Below are positions 16,058 through 25,212 of a DNA stretch of 32,774 nt, one piece after another. The translations under genes were made by a program, and so were the position numbers. The DNA comes from Ignavibacteria bacterium. Lineage in GTDB: Bacteria; Bacteroidota; Ignavibacteria; UBA10030; UBA6906. The first letter of the stretch is position 1; each line of letters begins with the position of its first letter. Under the pieces are notes generated by a model. The model ran no database searches, was not told the DNA's origin, and saw nothing but the letters and a program-made list of their open reading frames with translations. The stretch is from NCBI GenBank assembly GCA_003251275.1, contig QKGJ01000038.1, forward strand, positions 1 to 32,774. The letters are read 5' to 3'.

Positions 16058-16650
16058 TTGACTGCAACCGTCGACTGAATGGGTTGTTGCTGAAGGGAGC
16101 GTATGTATGCCGCGACGCGCCACCGATCCGCGCGTACCACCTGGCTTGCGAACGAGGGCATGTTCCGCTGACCGTAGGTAATGATGTGATAGATTTGTCC
16201 GCCTTTCATGTTGACTGCATTCTGTGCAAACAATGAGGGAGGCGGAGGGAAACCATGTTTCGGGATTGTTCCATCACCAGTCCCGCCAGCTCCATGACAA
16301 GGAGAGCAAACATGAGCAAACACGACCGACCCCCGACGAAGATCGCTCAGACTGTCCTTTGGATCCAGTGGGCTGCGAAGCTCGTTGCCAGCACGAATGG
16401 CGTCTTCCAGGGTTGGCTTGTACGGGAACGGATCAAAATTTCGGACGACGGTTCCTTCCGCAGGGGGTTGCAGGATCTTGCCGTCGGGGAAGATCGGACT
16501 CGCTGACTGCGATCCGTATGCATCGGAATGCACCATACCCGGAAGCAGTTCTATGTTCGGGACAGTAAACTGCCGACGAACAAAAAATATAGTTCCGACC
16601 AAGACGAGGAGAATCAGGAGCAAAATACTATTCAGCAGATTTCGTGTCAT
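16054..16650 (-). CDS. actE: Alternative complex III, monoheme cytochrome c subunit ActE
   Basis: Membrane-anchored cytochrome c, 198 aa. An N-terminal hydrophobic helix (LLNSILLLILLVLVG) holds the periplasmic domain. One heme motif, CSPCH, is followed by GAGGTGDG, and a later Met in NMPSF is a candidate sixth ligand. In the family ActE passes electrons from the pentaheme ActA towards a soluble acceptor or oxidase. A very strong ribosome site (GAGGAGG) lies eight bases before the ATG. It begins 3 nt after actD and overlaps actF. Confidence 0.93.
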   Translation of the reverse strand: MTRNLLNSILLLILLVLVGTIFFVRRQFTVPNIELLPGMVHSDAYGSQSASPIFPDGKILQPPAEGTVVRNFDPFPYKPTLEDAIRAGNELRSPLDPKDSLSDLRRGSVVFAHVCSPCHGAGGTGDGTIPKHGFPPPPSLFAQNAVNMKGGQIYHIITYGQRNMPSFASQVVRADRWRVAAYIRSLQQQPIQSTVAVK

Positions 16651-16653
16651 GAA

Positions 16654-17178
16654 TTAATCCTCCTCAACTCGTTCTTCCATTTTCACCATGTGAAATGGAG
16701 CAAACAATTTTTCCACTTTCTCGACATCAAATGAAGCGTCCTCCTCCGCGAGGACAAGGACAAATTTATCGTTCGTGACGCCTTCGTACACTACCTTTGG
16801 CCTTTTTCCGGGAAGAAGTCTGCTTACGAGGAAGAACGCAACCACCGTACCAACTCCTGCAAAGAGAACAGTGACTTCAAATGTCACTGGAACGAATGCC
16901 GGCAGGGAGGTCAGAGGTTTTCCCCCGACATTTACCGGCCAGTCAAACGCAGAGGTCCAGATCTGGAACCACAGCTTTGCCGCCGCGCCGAGCAAACCGA
17001 GTCCAAGACAAATCCATCCAATGCGCGTTGGACGAATCCCCATTGCCTTATCGAGACCGTGGACCGCATAGGGAGTGTAGGCATCGACGATGGTGTACCC
17101 GTTTTCTCGGGCAGCTTTTGTCGCGTTGAGAATATCCTGATCACTTTGAAAAACATTGACCAACAATCGGCGACTCAT
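16654..17178 (-). CDS. actD: Alternative complex III, subunit ActD
   Basis: Small membrane subunit of 174 aa with an N-terminal soluble domain, two transmembrane helices (near GWICLGLGLLGAAAKLWF and VLFAGVGTVVAFFLV) and a short cytoplasmic C-terminal tail. This matches the DUF3341 ActD subunit, which packs next to ActC in known structures and carries no cofactor. Its start overlaps the actC stop (ATGA) and is preceded by a GGGGGA ribosome site. The role is structural or in proton passage and cannot be refined from sequence. Confidence 0.92.
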   Translation of the reverse strand: MSRRLLVNVFQSDQDILNATKAARENGYTIVDAYTPYAVHGLDKAMGIRPTRIGWICLGLGLLGAAAKLWFQIWTSAFDWPVNVGGKPLTSLPAFVPVTFEVTVLFAGVGTVVAFFLVSRLLPGKRPKVVYEGVTNDKFVLVLAEEDASFDVEKVEKLFAPFHMVKMEERVEED

Positions 17179-18548
17179 TTCTTATCCCCCTTTCCATTGT
17201 TCGCGTAGTGGAGAACGTTCTTGACTTCACCGATGGAAATCATCGGAAGGAGTCGGGAGAAGAGGAGGAAGAGGGTGAAAAACAAACCAAAGCTCCCAAC
17301 CAATGTCGCGATGTCAATGATTGTGGGTGTGAACGCCGACCAGCTCGCTGGAAGAAAGTCGCGTGTCAGCGACGTCATAATGATGACGAACCGTTCGAAC
17401 CACATCCCCACATTGATAATGATGGAGACGACGAAGACGACTGCAACGTTCCTTCGGAGCTTCTTGAACCAGAACAGTTGCGGCGCCAGAATATTACACG
17501 ACACCATGATCCAGTATGTCCAGCCATACGGTCCGAGCGCCCGGTTGATGAAGGCAAAACGTTCGTATTCATTCCCCGAGTAATACGCCACGAAGAGTTC
17601 GGTGGCGTATGCCAGCCCGACAATTCCTCCGGTCGCGATGATCACCTTGCACATTTGTTCGATGTGGTGGAGAGTGATGTACGATTCAAAATGGAGAACA
17701 CGTCGGACGATGAGCATCAGGGTCAAAACCATGGCAAATCCTGAGAACACCGCGCCAGCGACAAAGTATGGTGGGAGGATGGTGGTGTGCCATCCCGGAA
17801 TTACGGAAGTCGCAAAGTCCCAGCTGACAATGGTATGAACAGACACCACCAACGGCGTTGCCAGGCCTGCCAGGAGCAGGTACACTTTTTCGTACCTATG
17901 CCATGTCCGATTGGAGCCGTCCCAACCGAAACTGAGAAAGCCATAAATCTTCTTTTTGATTTTCGAAGTTGCCCGATCACGCAGGGTCGCCAGATCCGGA
18001 ACAAGTCCGGTAAACCAGAAGACAAACGAAATAGTGAAGTAACAGCTGATCGCAAACATGTCCCACACGAGCGGTGAACGGAAGTTGATCCAGAGCGGCC
18101 CCCGGAAATTCGGATAAGGAATAAGCCAGAACGCAAACCACGGCCTTCCTGTGTGAATGATCGGGAAGATCCCTGCGCAGATGACCGCGAAGATGGTCAT
18201 CGCCTCTGCCGACCGGTTGACGGAGGTTCTCCATTTCTGTCTGAAGAGAAAAAGAATTGCAGAAATGAGCGTTCCGGCGTGGCCGATACCGATCCAGAAA
18301 ACAAAGTTGGTGATGTCAAAAGCCCAGCCAATAGTGTTGTTCAATCCCCAAACCCCGACTCCGGTCGCGATTTGATACGCGATGGCAACCGCGCCGATAA
18401 CCAAAAGGGAGAAAGAAACAATGAACGCGGCCCACCACGCGGTTGAGGGTCGGTGGTCGAGTGTTTCGCAGACATCCCTGGTGATGTCGCTATACGACTT
18501 GTTGTCCAGGACGAGCGGAGTACGGAGTGTGGAATACACCTCAGCCAT
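17175..18548 (-). CDS. actC: Alternative complex III, NrfD-like membrane subunit ActC
   Basis: Large polytopic subunit of 457 aa of the NrfD/PsrC family with about ten helices. In alternative complex III it carries the menaquinol oxidation site next to the iron-sulfur part of ActB and is a candidate for coupling to proton movement. Helix segments include FIVSFSLLVIGAVAIAYQI and the conserved GIGHAGTLISAILFLFRQ. The ORF track starts at 18581. I place the start at ATG 18548 (MAEVYSTLRTP), whose first eight bases overlap the actB stop (ATGGCTGA), with GGAG about ten bases upstream. Confidence 0.93.
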   Translation of the reverse strand: MAEVYSTLRTPLVLDNKSYSDITRDVCETLDHRPSTAWWAAFIVSFSLLVIGAVAIAYQIATGVGVWGLNNTIGWAFDITNFVFWIGIGHAGTLISAILFLFRQKWRTSVNRSAEAMTIFAVICAGIFPIIHTGRPWFAFWLIPYPNFRGPLWINFRSPLVWDMFAISCYFTISFVFWFTGLVPDLATLRDRATSKIKKKIYGFLSFGWDGSNRTWHRYEKVYLLLAGLATPLVVSVHTIVSWDFATSVIPGWHTTILPPYFVAGAVFSGFAMVLTLMLIVRRVLHFESYITLHHIEQMCKVIIATGGIVGLAYATELFVAYYSGNEYERFAFINRALGPYGWTYWIMVSCNILAPQLFWFKKLRRNVAVVFVVSIIINVGMWFERFVIIMTSLTRDFLPASWSAFTPTIIDIATLVGSFGLFFTLFLLFSRLLPMISIGEVKNVLHYANNGKGDKK

Positions 18549-21525
18549 GATGTTGTTTCTCCTTGTCATCCGGGCGATCATGGATCAACGTCATATATCC
18601 GACCGATGGTCGAACGCCGATTTCCTCCAGAACTTTATAGAATCGTGGGTTCTTCATACGCTTCGATACTTTGCTCTCCGGGTCATTCATATCTCCAAAA
18701 ACAATCGCCTGTGCGGGGCACGACTGCGCACACGCAGGCTGGATATCACCATCCTTCAACCGTGTGCCGCTGTTTCTTGCTTCGATTTTTGCCAGCTCGA
18801 TCCGCTGGATGCAGAAGGAACATTTTTCCATAACGCCCCTGTCGCGCACGGTGACGTCTGGATTGAGCACCATCTTTTGCATCTCATCACCGCGCTTATA
18901 CTCGAACCAGTTGAACCGGCGGATCTTGTAGGGACAGTTGTTCGCGCAGTACCGGGTGCCGACGCACCGATTGTAGACCTGCTGATTCAGCCCTTCATCG
19001 TTATGCACCGTTGCGAGCACCGGACATACCGTTTCACAAGGCGCGTTTCCGCAGTGCTGACACATCATTGGCTGGTGGGACACGGAGAAACTGCCGTCGT
19101 TGTTTTCATCATAATACCGGTCAATCCGAATCCATGTCAGGTCGCGGTTCCGGCGCATCTCGTCCTTGCCAACCACGGGAATATTGTTTTCTACCTGACA
19201 GCCTACCACACATGCCGAACATCCGGTGCATGCATTCAAATCGATTGCCATTCCCCACCGATGGCCTGTGTACTTGTGGTCCTCTGGCCACATTGTTTCC
19301 AGGTGAGGCTTGCGAAAACTTCCCGCCGATGGATCAAGAGAGAAGGCTGCGAGCGTTGCTTCCTGCACAATCGGTCGCCGTTCACCGGTCGGTTCTCCAA
19401 GAAGATTTGGATCTCGCAGCGAGTTATACTCCTGCGACGCGACGAGTGAATAGGAACGCCCGGTTCTTGAAATGGTGACACTGTTGGTTATGTACGTCAA
19501 CAATGTATTGGCGTGGCCGACAAACGGTGCCATGTTTTTCCCCACAAGAGCACCCGGGGGAACAGTGGGCCTGGCCTGTATCCAGTCAGGGCCTATGTTC
19601 GTGAACCGATCCGTTCCTTTGCGACCGTAGCCGAGTGCGACCGCGATGACGGCATCATGCTGGCCGGGCTGAATATGAACCGGCAACTCAACGTCACCGC
19701 CATTCTGGACTTCGAGCTTCACAATATCACCCTCCGCCAGTCCATACTTCTCAGCGGTATTCCGGGAAAGGGAAGCGTGATTATCCCAGACAGTTTTGGT
19801 CACGGGGTCCGGAAGTTCTTGCAGCCAGGCGTTGTGAGCGTTCCGACCGTCCATCATTGTAGGCGAAGCATGCAACACCAACATCATTGACCCATCGTCC
19901 TTTGGTACATCCGTTTTGTTTAAGGACGATGTGAACGACGGAAGATCAAATGCAGATTGAGAAAAAGTCGGCGCCGAAACGGTGACGAAACCTTTCAGCA
20001 GGGTGTCGTTCCAGAACTCATCAAAAGTCTTTTTCGATGACTGTCGTTGAAAAACCGTCGAGCGCCATTCTGCGCGGATCAGGTCATACGCAGTTTGAGA
20101 TTCACCCATCCAGGCACTGAGGCTCTCGATAAATGATCGGGTCTTCATCAGTGGCGGGATGGTCGGCTGTGTCAGGGAGACAGCGCCATGCACCGGCTCT
20201 GTGTCATTCCACGTTTCGAGAAAATGCGGAGTCGGACATACCATTGTTGCCGCGGAAGCTGTCTCGTCCATTCGTTCCGCAAAACTTACCACCAGGGGAA
20301 TCTTTCGCATGTTTGCCCCGAGTGTCTCCCCCTCCGGAAGATCATACACGGGATTGCCTCCCGCAATAAACAACGCGCCCACGTCACCAGCCTTGATTTC
20401 GTGCAGGACATCCTGAAGGGCGGCGTCATTCGGGTTAGTCTGGAACGAAGGTGTTTGCACGTCCACAGTGTTTCCATATCCGTCAAGAAGATGGTTGGCG
20501 AAGTTGGCAAGCAACTGGAGTCGGAGATCATTCACCCCACAGACCACAAGAGATCGTCCCCGTGTCTGCCATAATCGGTCGGCAATGCGTTGAACACGTC
20601 GCTCCATCTCAGGGTTGATCTTCGACGTGAGGCCTGTCTGTCGCCCACCTTTTTCCCCGATAAGTATTGCGAGCTGGGAGAGGATCCCTTCATACTCGGC
20701 GGGGGAAACCGCAATTCGTTCATCGGCGTTACTTCCCGTCAACGACAATTGTGACTCGATTTGTGTGTGGTGAGAGAACTTCGGCGGCGTTCCTTCCAGA
20801 GTTCGTCCTGCCCGGAAGCCGGCAGTGTACTCCACCGGAGAAATCCATGTCCCGAGAAAATCCGCATCAACACTGAAGATCGTTTGAGCCCGGTCGAAAT
20901 GGTACCGCGGAAGAATCCGACGGCCATGGGTGATTTCATGTGCGTCGAGAATCGCGGAGCAGGAAATCGCCTCGTACTCGACATGTTTGGCGTTGGGATA
21001 GCGGGAAAAAAACTTTGCGATCACGGCGCGGGTGGTCGGGCTTGTGATCGTTCCCGTGAGCAACCGGATACGTCCACCCGTTTGTCTGATCCGGCTCAAT
21101 ACTGACGTTACCTGCGCATCGATCTCATTCCATGTTGCCTCTTTGCCGGAAAGCAATGGACCCTTGAGCCGATGAGAGTCGTACAGAGAAAGAATGGATG
21201 CCTGACCGACGGCACAGAGTCCCCCTTTGGAAATCGGGTGATCGGGATTGCCCTCCAGTTTGATTGGACGCCCATCCCGGTTCTTTGCCAGAACGCCGCA
21301 CCCGGCAGAACAACCGGTGCAGGTAGTTGAGTACCAATACGCCAATCCCGGCGTCACTTCTTCCGGTTGGATCAGAAACGGAATTGCTTTTTCTATCTTT
21401 CCCTGCTGACACCCGGCGAGAAACGCCCCGGCAAAGGAAAACCCTGCGAGACGAAGAAAATCGCGCCGGCCGACGCCGCTTCCCGTCTGGAGTTCTTCGT
21501 CTTTCGGATGATGTTCGTGACTCAT
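18541..21525 (-). CDS. actB: Alternative complex III, large iron-sulfur subunit ActB
   Basis: 994-aa subunit combining a molybdopterin-oxidoreductase-like half (B1) and a ferredoxin-like half (B2). The N-terminus has a twin-arginine signal RRDFLRLAG and a lipobox-like FLAGC, so the protein is probably exported folded and lipid-anchored. B1 keeps a cysteine cluster (CTGCSAGCGVL plus GGLCAVG), although the family is not known to hold molybdopterin. B2 has four cluster-binding groups: CTGCSACVVGC, CQHCGNAPCETVCP, CVGTRYCANNCP (one Cys missing, consistent with a [3Fe-4S] centre) and CSFCIQRI with CAQSCPAQ. It takes electrons from ActC to ActA. AAGAAGG precedes the ATG. Confidence 0.95.
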   Translation of the reverse strand: MSHEHHPKDEELQTGSGVGRRDFLRLAGFSFAGAFLAGCQQGKIEKAIPFLIQPEEVTPGLAYWYSTTCTGCSAGCGVLAKNRDGRPIKLEGNPDHPISKGGLCAVGQASILSLYDSHRLKGPLLSGKEATWNEIDAQVTSVLSRIRQTGGRIRLLTGTITSPTTRAVIAKFFSRYPNAKHVEYEAISCSAILDAHEITHGRRILPRYHFDRAQTIFSVDADFLGTWISPVEYTAGFRAGRTLEGTPPKFSHHTQIESQLSLTGSNADERIAVSPAEYEGILSQLAILIGEKGGRQTGLTSKINPEMERRVQRIADRLWQTRGRSLVVCGVNDLRLQLLANFANHLLDGYGNTVDVQTPSFQTNPNDAALQDVLHEIKAGDVGALFIAGGNPVYDLPEGETLGANMRKIPLVVSFAERMDETASAATMVCPTPHFLETWNDTEPVHGAVSLTQPTIPPLMKTRSFIESLSAWMGESQTAYDLIRAEWRSTVFQRQSSKKTFDEFWNDTLLKGFVTVSAPTFSQSAFDLPSFTSSLNKTDVPKDDGSMMLVLHASPTMMDGRNAHNAWLQELPDPVTKTVWDNHASLSRNTAEKYGLAEGDIVKLEVQNGGDVELPVHIQPGQHDAVIAVALGYGRKGTDRFTNIGPDWIQARPTVPPGALVGKNMAPFVGHANTLLTYITNSVTISRTGRSYSLVASQEYNSLRDPNLLGEPTGERRPIVQEATLAAFSLDPSAGSFRKPHLETMWPEDHKYTGHRWGMAIDLNACTGCSACVVGCQVENNIPVVGKDEMRRNRDLTWIRIDRYYDENNDGSFSVSHQPMMCQHCGNAPCETVCPVLATVHNDEGLNQQVYNRCVGTRYCANNCPYKIRRFNWFEYKRGDEMQKMVLNPDVTVRDRGVMEKCSFCIQRIELAKIEARNSGTRLKDGDIQPACAQSCPAQAIVFGDMNDPESKVSKRMKNPRFYKVLEEIGVRPSVGYMTLIHDRPDDKEKQHHG

Positions 21526-21564
21526 GTAACCTTCTTCATTTTGCTGGCGATGCGCATTTCCACC

Positions 21565-22230
21565 TTAGTGATGACAGACGATACAATTGGTCGAGGCGTT
21601 CCGCGGTGTGCCGTTGATACCATTCCTGTTTGCATCGCGATGACAATTCACACACCATCCCATCGAGAGGTCCGATACCTGGCGGACTCGTTCCATCGTC
21701 TCGACAGCGCCATGACATGTTTGGCACTGAACCCCGGATCGAACATGAGCGCTGTGATTGAAAGAGACAAAGCCTGGAAGGTTGTGAACCTTCATCCACG
21801 TCAATGGCAGTGGCGTCTTTGTGGAATCGGGGCGGAGGTTATCATCAAGGCCGATGCGGTCATACATTTTCTTCAACTCCGGGGAGATGATCAATCGGGG
21901 CTTCCGCTTTTCCTTTGTGGCAAGATCATCTTCTGCCTTCACATTTACCCATGGCGCAGTGAGACGCGCATGGCAGTTCATGCAGACGTTTGCCGAGGGG
22001 ATGCCCGCGGACTTGCTCCGTTCCGCACCGTGATGACAGTGGAGACAGGCGATCCCCAACTCTCCGGCATGCAGCCGATGTGAGTAGGCGATGGGCTGTA
22101 CAGGCTCGTAGCCCTGATTATTATCCGGGAGTTTGATATTGTTGGTAAAGGAAGTGACGAACACGCTCGCTGCCATGAGAACAGCAACCGTGAGTACCAC
22201 AGTCACCAGACGATTACCGAACCAGTTCAT
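21565..22230 (-). CDS. actA: Alternative complex III, pentaheme cytochrome c subunit ActA
   Basis: Membrane-anchored multiheme cytochrome, 221 aa. An N-terminal hydrophobic segment (VVLTVAVLMAASVFVTSF) is followed by five CxxCH motifs: CLHCH, CMNCH, CQTCH, CVNCH and CIVCH. Five hemes is the ActA signature. It accepts electrons from ActB and hands them to ActE or an external cytochrome. It is the first act gene, 53 nt after the second narK. The only candidate ribosome site (GGAG) is 13 nt upstream, so translation initiation may be weak. No terminator or convincing promoter is visible in that gap. Confidence 0.95.
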   Translation of the reverse strand: MNWFGNRLVTVVLTVAVLMAASVFVTSFTNNIKLPDNNQGYEPVQPIAYSHRLHAGELGIACLHCHHGAERSKSAGIPSANVCMNCHARLTAPWVNVKAEDDLATKEKRKPRLIISPELKKMYDRIGLDDNLRPDSTKTPLPLTWMKVHNLPGFVSFNHSAHVRSGVQCQTCHGAVETMERVRQVSDLSMGWCVNCHRDANRNGINGTPRNASTNCIVCHH

Positions 22231-22283
22231 TGTTGTGACATTGCTCCATCAAACTATAAGGCAGACCATAAGTCGCATGATTA

Positions 22284-23618
22284 TCAGCTTGGTTTCTCAC
22301 ATCCTTTGCGAGTGTAGTACCACCAATTAATGCCGGTGGCAATTACGTAGTACACGCCAATGCCGATAAAAAATATGATTGGCGATCCGTAACTGGTGAT
22401 CACGGTACCGATCAAGGTTGCAAAGATAAAAGGTCCGTATGCCGCGATCGCAGCCGTCCAACCAATCACGCCCGCTCCCTGTCTGGCGGAATGCGAGAAA
22501 ATAATGGGGAACTGTCTGAACGTGGAGGCATTCCCGATACCCGTCAGGAGAAAAATGAACAGCATAACCCCGACAAACAGTGGAAACTGATCCAGCGAAG
22601 TTGGCGCGAGCAAACCCGCGAACGACATGAATGCGACCGAAACAATCAGCCCAAGGCCCACTAAATGTGTGATGATTCCCCCGCCGTACTTGTCGGCGAA
22701 AGGTCCGGCGGCAACCCGTGAAAGCGATCCCACAAGCGGACCAAGGAAGGCGTAGGTTAACGGATCAGGCGCATTGGGAAAACTCCCGTACAGTGTTTTG
22801 ATGAGGAGCGGAAACGCCGCTGCAAATCCTGCAAAGGAACCGAACGTCATCACATACGTTATTGTGCAAAACCACGTATGCTTGTTCTTGAAGATATCCA
22901 GCTGTTCGCGGAATGACGCCCGAACCGGCACACTTCTCAGATACATCCATCCCACTATTCCCATGATCACCAAAACCGGCACATAACAGAACGCCGCGTT
23001 CTGCAGCCAGACGGAGGAGGTGACGCCCCCTTTCACAAGGGTCTGTGAAGCGCCAAATGCACCAATGCCGATTATCCACGGTGTTACGAATTGCGTGAGA
23101 CTCACGCCAAAGTTCCCGATACCAGCCTGTATTCCAAGTGCAGTCCCCTGGAGTCGTTTTGGAAAGAAGATACTCGTACTCGGCATGTACGACGAAAAAT
23201 CTCCACCACCAAATCCGGCCGAGAAGGCAAGGATCATGAAAATCCAGAAGGGAGTCTCCGGGTTCATCACTGCGATGCCAATCCCGATGCACGGAATTAG
23301 TTTCAGGAGGGTGGAGAATGTAATGACAGATCGTGTTCCGAAAATTGGGATAAGGAACGTGTGGAGAATCCTCAGTGTCCCTCCGGCGAGGCCGGGCATT
23401 GCCGCCAGCCAGAACAATTGCATCGTATCGAACTTGAATCCGATCTGTGGCAGGCGGACCACGATCGCACTGATCATGAACCACGTTGCGAACGACAGGA
23501 CCAGAGAGATCGTCGTAATTGTCAACGTCCGCCAGGCGATCTTGCTGCCTGTTTGCTGCCAGAAGGTACTATCTTCCGGAGTCCATGTTTCCAGCCATGT
23601 GCCCGACGGGGTTTTCAT
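22284..23618 (-). CDS. narK: Nitrate/nitrite MFS transporter, NarK2-like
   Basis: Major-facilitator transporter of 444 aa with twelve hydrophobic segments. The N-terminus TWTPEDSTFWQQTGSKIAWR closely resembles E. coli NarK/NarU (W-x-PED-x-FW). Both nitrate-signature-like glycine-rich stretches are present, AGFGGGDFSS and TGIGNASTFRQ. This type usually exchanges nitrate for nitrite across the inner membrane. It starts directly after the stop of the other narK (no gap), so the pair is expressed together, as in Thermus and Paracoccus. Direction and selectivity cannot be deduced from sequence. Confidence 0.92.
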   Translation of the reverse strand: MKTPSGTWLETWTPEDSTFWQQTGSKIAWRTLTITTISLVLSFATWFMISAIVVRLPQIGFKFDTMQLFWLAAMPGLAGGTLRILHTFLIPIFGTRSVITFSTLLKLIPCIGIGIAVMNPETPFWIFMILAFSAGFGGGDFSSYMPSTSIFFPKRLQGTALGIQAGIGNFGVSLTQFVTPWIIGIGAFGASQTLVKGGVTSSVWLQNAAFCYVPVLVIMGIVGWMYLRSVPVRASFREQLDIFKNKHTWFCTITYVMTFGSFAGFAAAFPLLIKTLYGSFPNAPDPLTYAFLGPLVGSLSRVAAGPFADKYGGGIITHLVGLGLIVSVAFMSFAGLLAPTSLDQFPLFVGVMLFIFLLTGIGNASTFRQFPIIFSHSARQGAGVIGWTAAIAAYGPFIFATLIGTVITSYGSPIIFFIGIGVYYVIATGINWWYYTRKGCEKPS

Positions 23619-25178
23619 TTAAGAGCCTTTCTTGATGGTAGGGTGCAGGGCATGCAACGGAACTTCGTCGGCCATTTCTTCGAGCGGCCGTTTGTCCTCG
23701 ATCTGGCGTGAAAGGACGGGAGCTTGCTCTCTCATAATCCTTCGCACCGTCATGTGCAGCCACAAATGACTGGCGAACGTGATAACGAAGAAAAACATCC
23801 ACGCCGTGGTCCAGATACCCGTGGCTTTGAGCAGATAGCCAAAGATGATCGGGCAGACGAATCCGCCGAGGCCTCCGATCACGCCGACAATCCCTCCCAC
23901 CACGCCGACTTCCTTCGGGTAGTATTCAGGAATAAACTTATAGACCCCGGCCTTGCCAATCCCCATCATGATCCCCACCATGAAGACCAGTGCGGTGAAA
24001 ATCCAGACATTGGCTTGGAAATAAATATGCGTCACTCCCCGTGCGAGAAGATGTTTCTTGCCAACCGTTTCGCCGACAGTCACCGCGGGCTCTTGCCAAA
24101 AAGTGAATGTGGGCCACACGAGTGTTCCCTCATCCATCATGCGTGGCCTCATTTCCGGTTTCGTTAACAATTCGTATCTCTGTCCCGAGACGACGACTGC
24201 GTCAGGTGTGACCTCCGTGACTTCACCTCCTTTGTCCGCCATAACACCTTGGCCCGGCGACTCGATATCCATGCGGGGAACGCAAAGGAGTATGAAGCAC
24301 ACCAGGCAGAGCCCGAACACCCAGTACATTACCGCGCGGGCACCATACTTGTCCGAGAGCCACCCACCAAGGGCGCGAATAACACCTGATGGAAAACTGA
24401 AAATACTGGCCATCAATCCCGCAAGGGCGATCGTCATGCCGTACGCGCTGACGTAGTAGGGGATGAGCCATTGGGCAAGTGCGACAAAACCTCCAAACAC
24501 GACGAAGTAATACATTCCGAAGCGCCACACACGCATGTACTTGAGAGGCTCCAGGCGTTGCTTCAGGGTCATCTCTTTTCCGTGTTCGACTTTCTTGGAA
24601 CTTGTGAACATGAAAAAGAAGACTGCCATTACAACAAGAGCTCCTGCATAGATCTGTGGCAGCATGCGCCACCCATCGAGATTCTCGCCGCGGTTGGTGA
24701 GGGAGAGGAGGAGCCAGGGCGCGCCAATACTGGTGATTGCCGACCCTGCGTTGCCGGCCCCGAAAATTCCAAGCGCCGTTCCTTGGCGTTCTTTCTTGAA
24801 CCAGAGGGATGTGAACGCAATCCCAACTGCGAACGACGCTCCCGAAAGCCCGAATCCCAGGCTCCCCCAGAGAAAGTGTTCGTAGGTGTTTGCATAACCC
24901 AGTAGAAATGTTGGAATGGCGGAAAAGAGAAGAAGCAGAGTGAAGACTATTCGCCCCCCATACTTATCTGTGAGGACGCCGAGAGGAAGGCGCATCAGTG
25001 ACCCGGTGAGAACCGGGATTCCGATGAGCCACCCAATTTGCGCTTTGTCCCAGTGGAAGATTCCTCTTTCCACCAGGAAGGTAACGAGCACGCCGTTCAT
25101 CGTCCATACTGCAAAGCAGACCGTGAACGCAAGCGTGTTCATTGTGAGAACGATCGGAGCTCTTTTGTCTTCAGTCAT
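23619..25178 (-). CDS. narK: Nitrate/nitrite MFS transporter, NarK1-like, with enlarged loop 9-10
   Basis: Second NarK-family transporter, 519 aa, of the NarK1 type usually regarded as a proton-nitrate symporter. Family segments include GFGLSGASFAVGIAFTSLWF and GIGKAGVYKFIPEYYP. It is longer than usual because residues about 301-390, between helices 9 and 10, form a hydrophilic section with beta-like stretches (GGEVTEVTPDAVVVSGQRY). By the standard twelve-helix topology this loop faces the periplasm. narI ends 34 nt upstream. Only a weak AGG precedes the start. Confidence 0.92.
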   Translation of the reverse strand: MTEDKRAPIVLTMNTLAFTVCFAVWTMNGVLVTFLVERGIFHWDKAQIGWLIGIPVLTGSLMRLPLGVLTDKYGGRIVFTLLLLFSAIPTFLLGYANTYEHFLWGSLGFGLSGASFAVGIAFTSLWFKKERQGTALGIFGAGNAGSAITSIGAPWLLLSLTNRGENLDGWRMLPQIYAGALVVMAVFFFMFTSSKKVEHGKEMTLKQRLEPLKYMRVWRFGMYYFVVFGGFVALAQWLIPYYVSAYGMTIALAGLMASIFSFPSGVIRALGGWLSDKYGARAVMYWVFGLCLVCFILLCVPRMDIESPGQGVMADKGGEVTEVTPDAVVVSGQRYELLTKPEMRPRMMDEGTLVWPTFTFWQEPAVTVGETVGKKHLLARGVTHIYFQANVWIFTALVFMVGIMMGIGKAGVYKFIPEYYPKEVGVVGGIVGVIGGLGGFVCPIIFGYLLKATGIWTTAWMFFFVITFASHLWLHMTVRRIMREQAPVLSRQIEDKRPLEEMADEVPLHALHPTIKKGS

Positions 25179-25212
25179 TTGTTAGGCCTGGTCAATGTTG
25201 GACATGGATCGA

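Noticed and set aside
18382-19449. 355-aa plus-strand ORF opposite actB and actC
   Set aside because: It lies antisense to two clearly identified genes, has no recognisable domain and no ribosome site. It is a shadow of codon bias.
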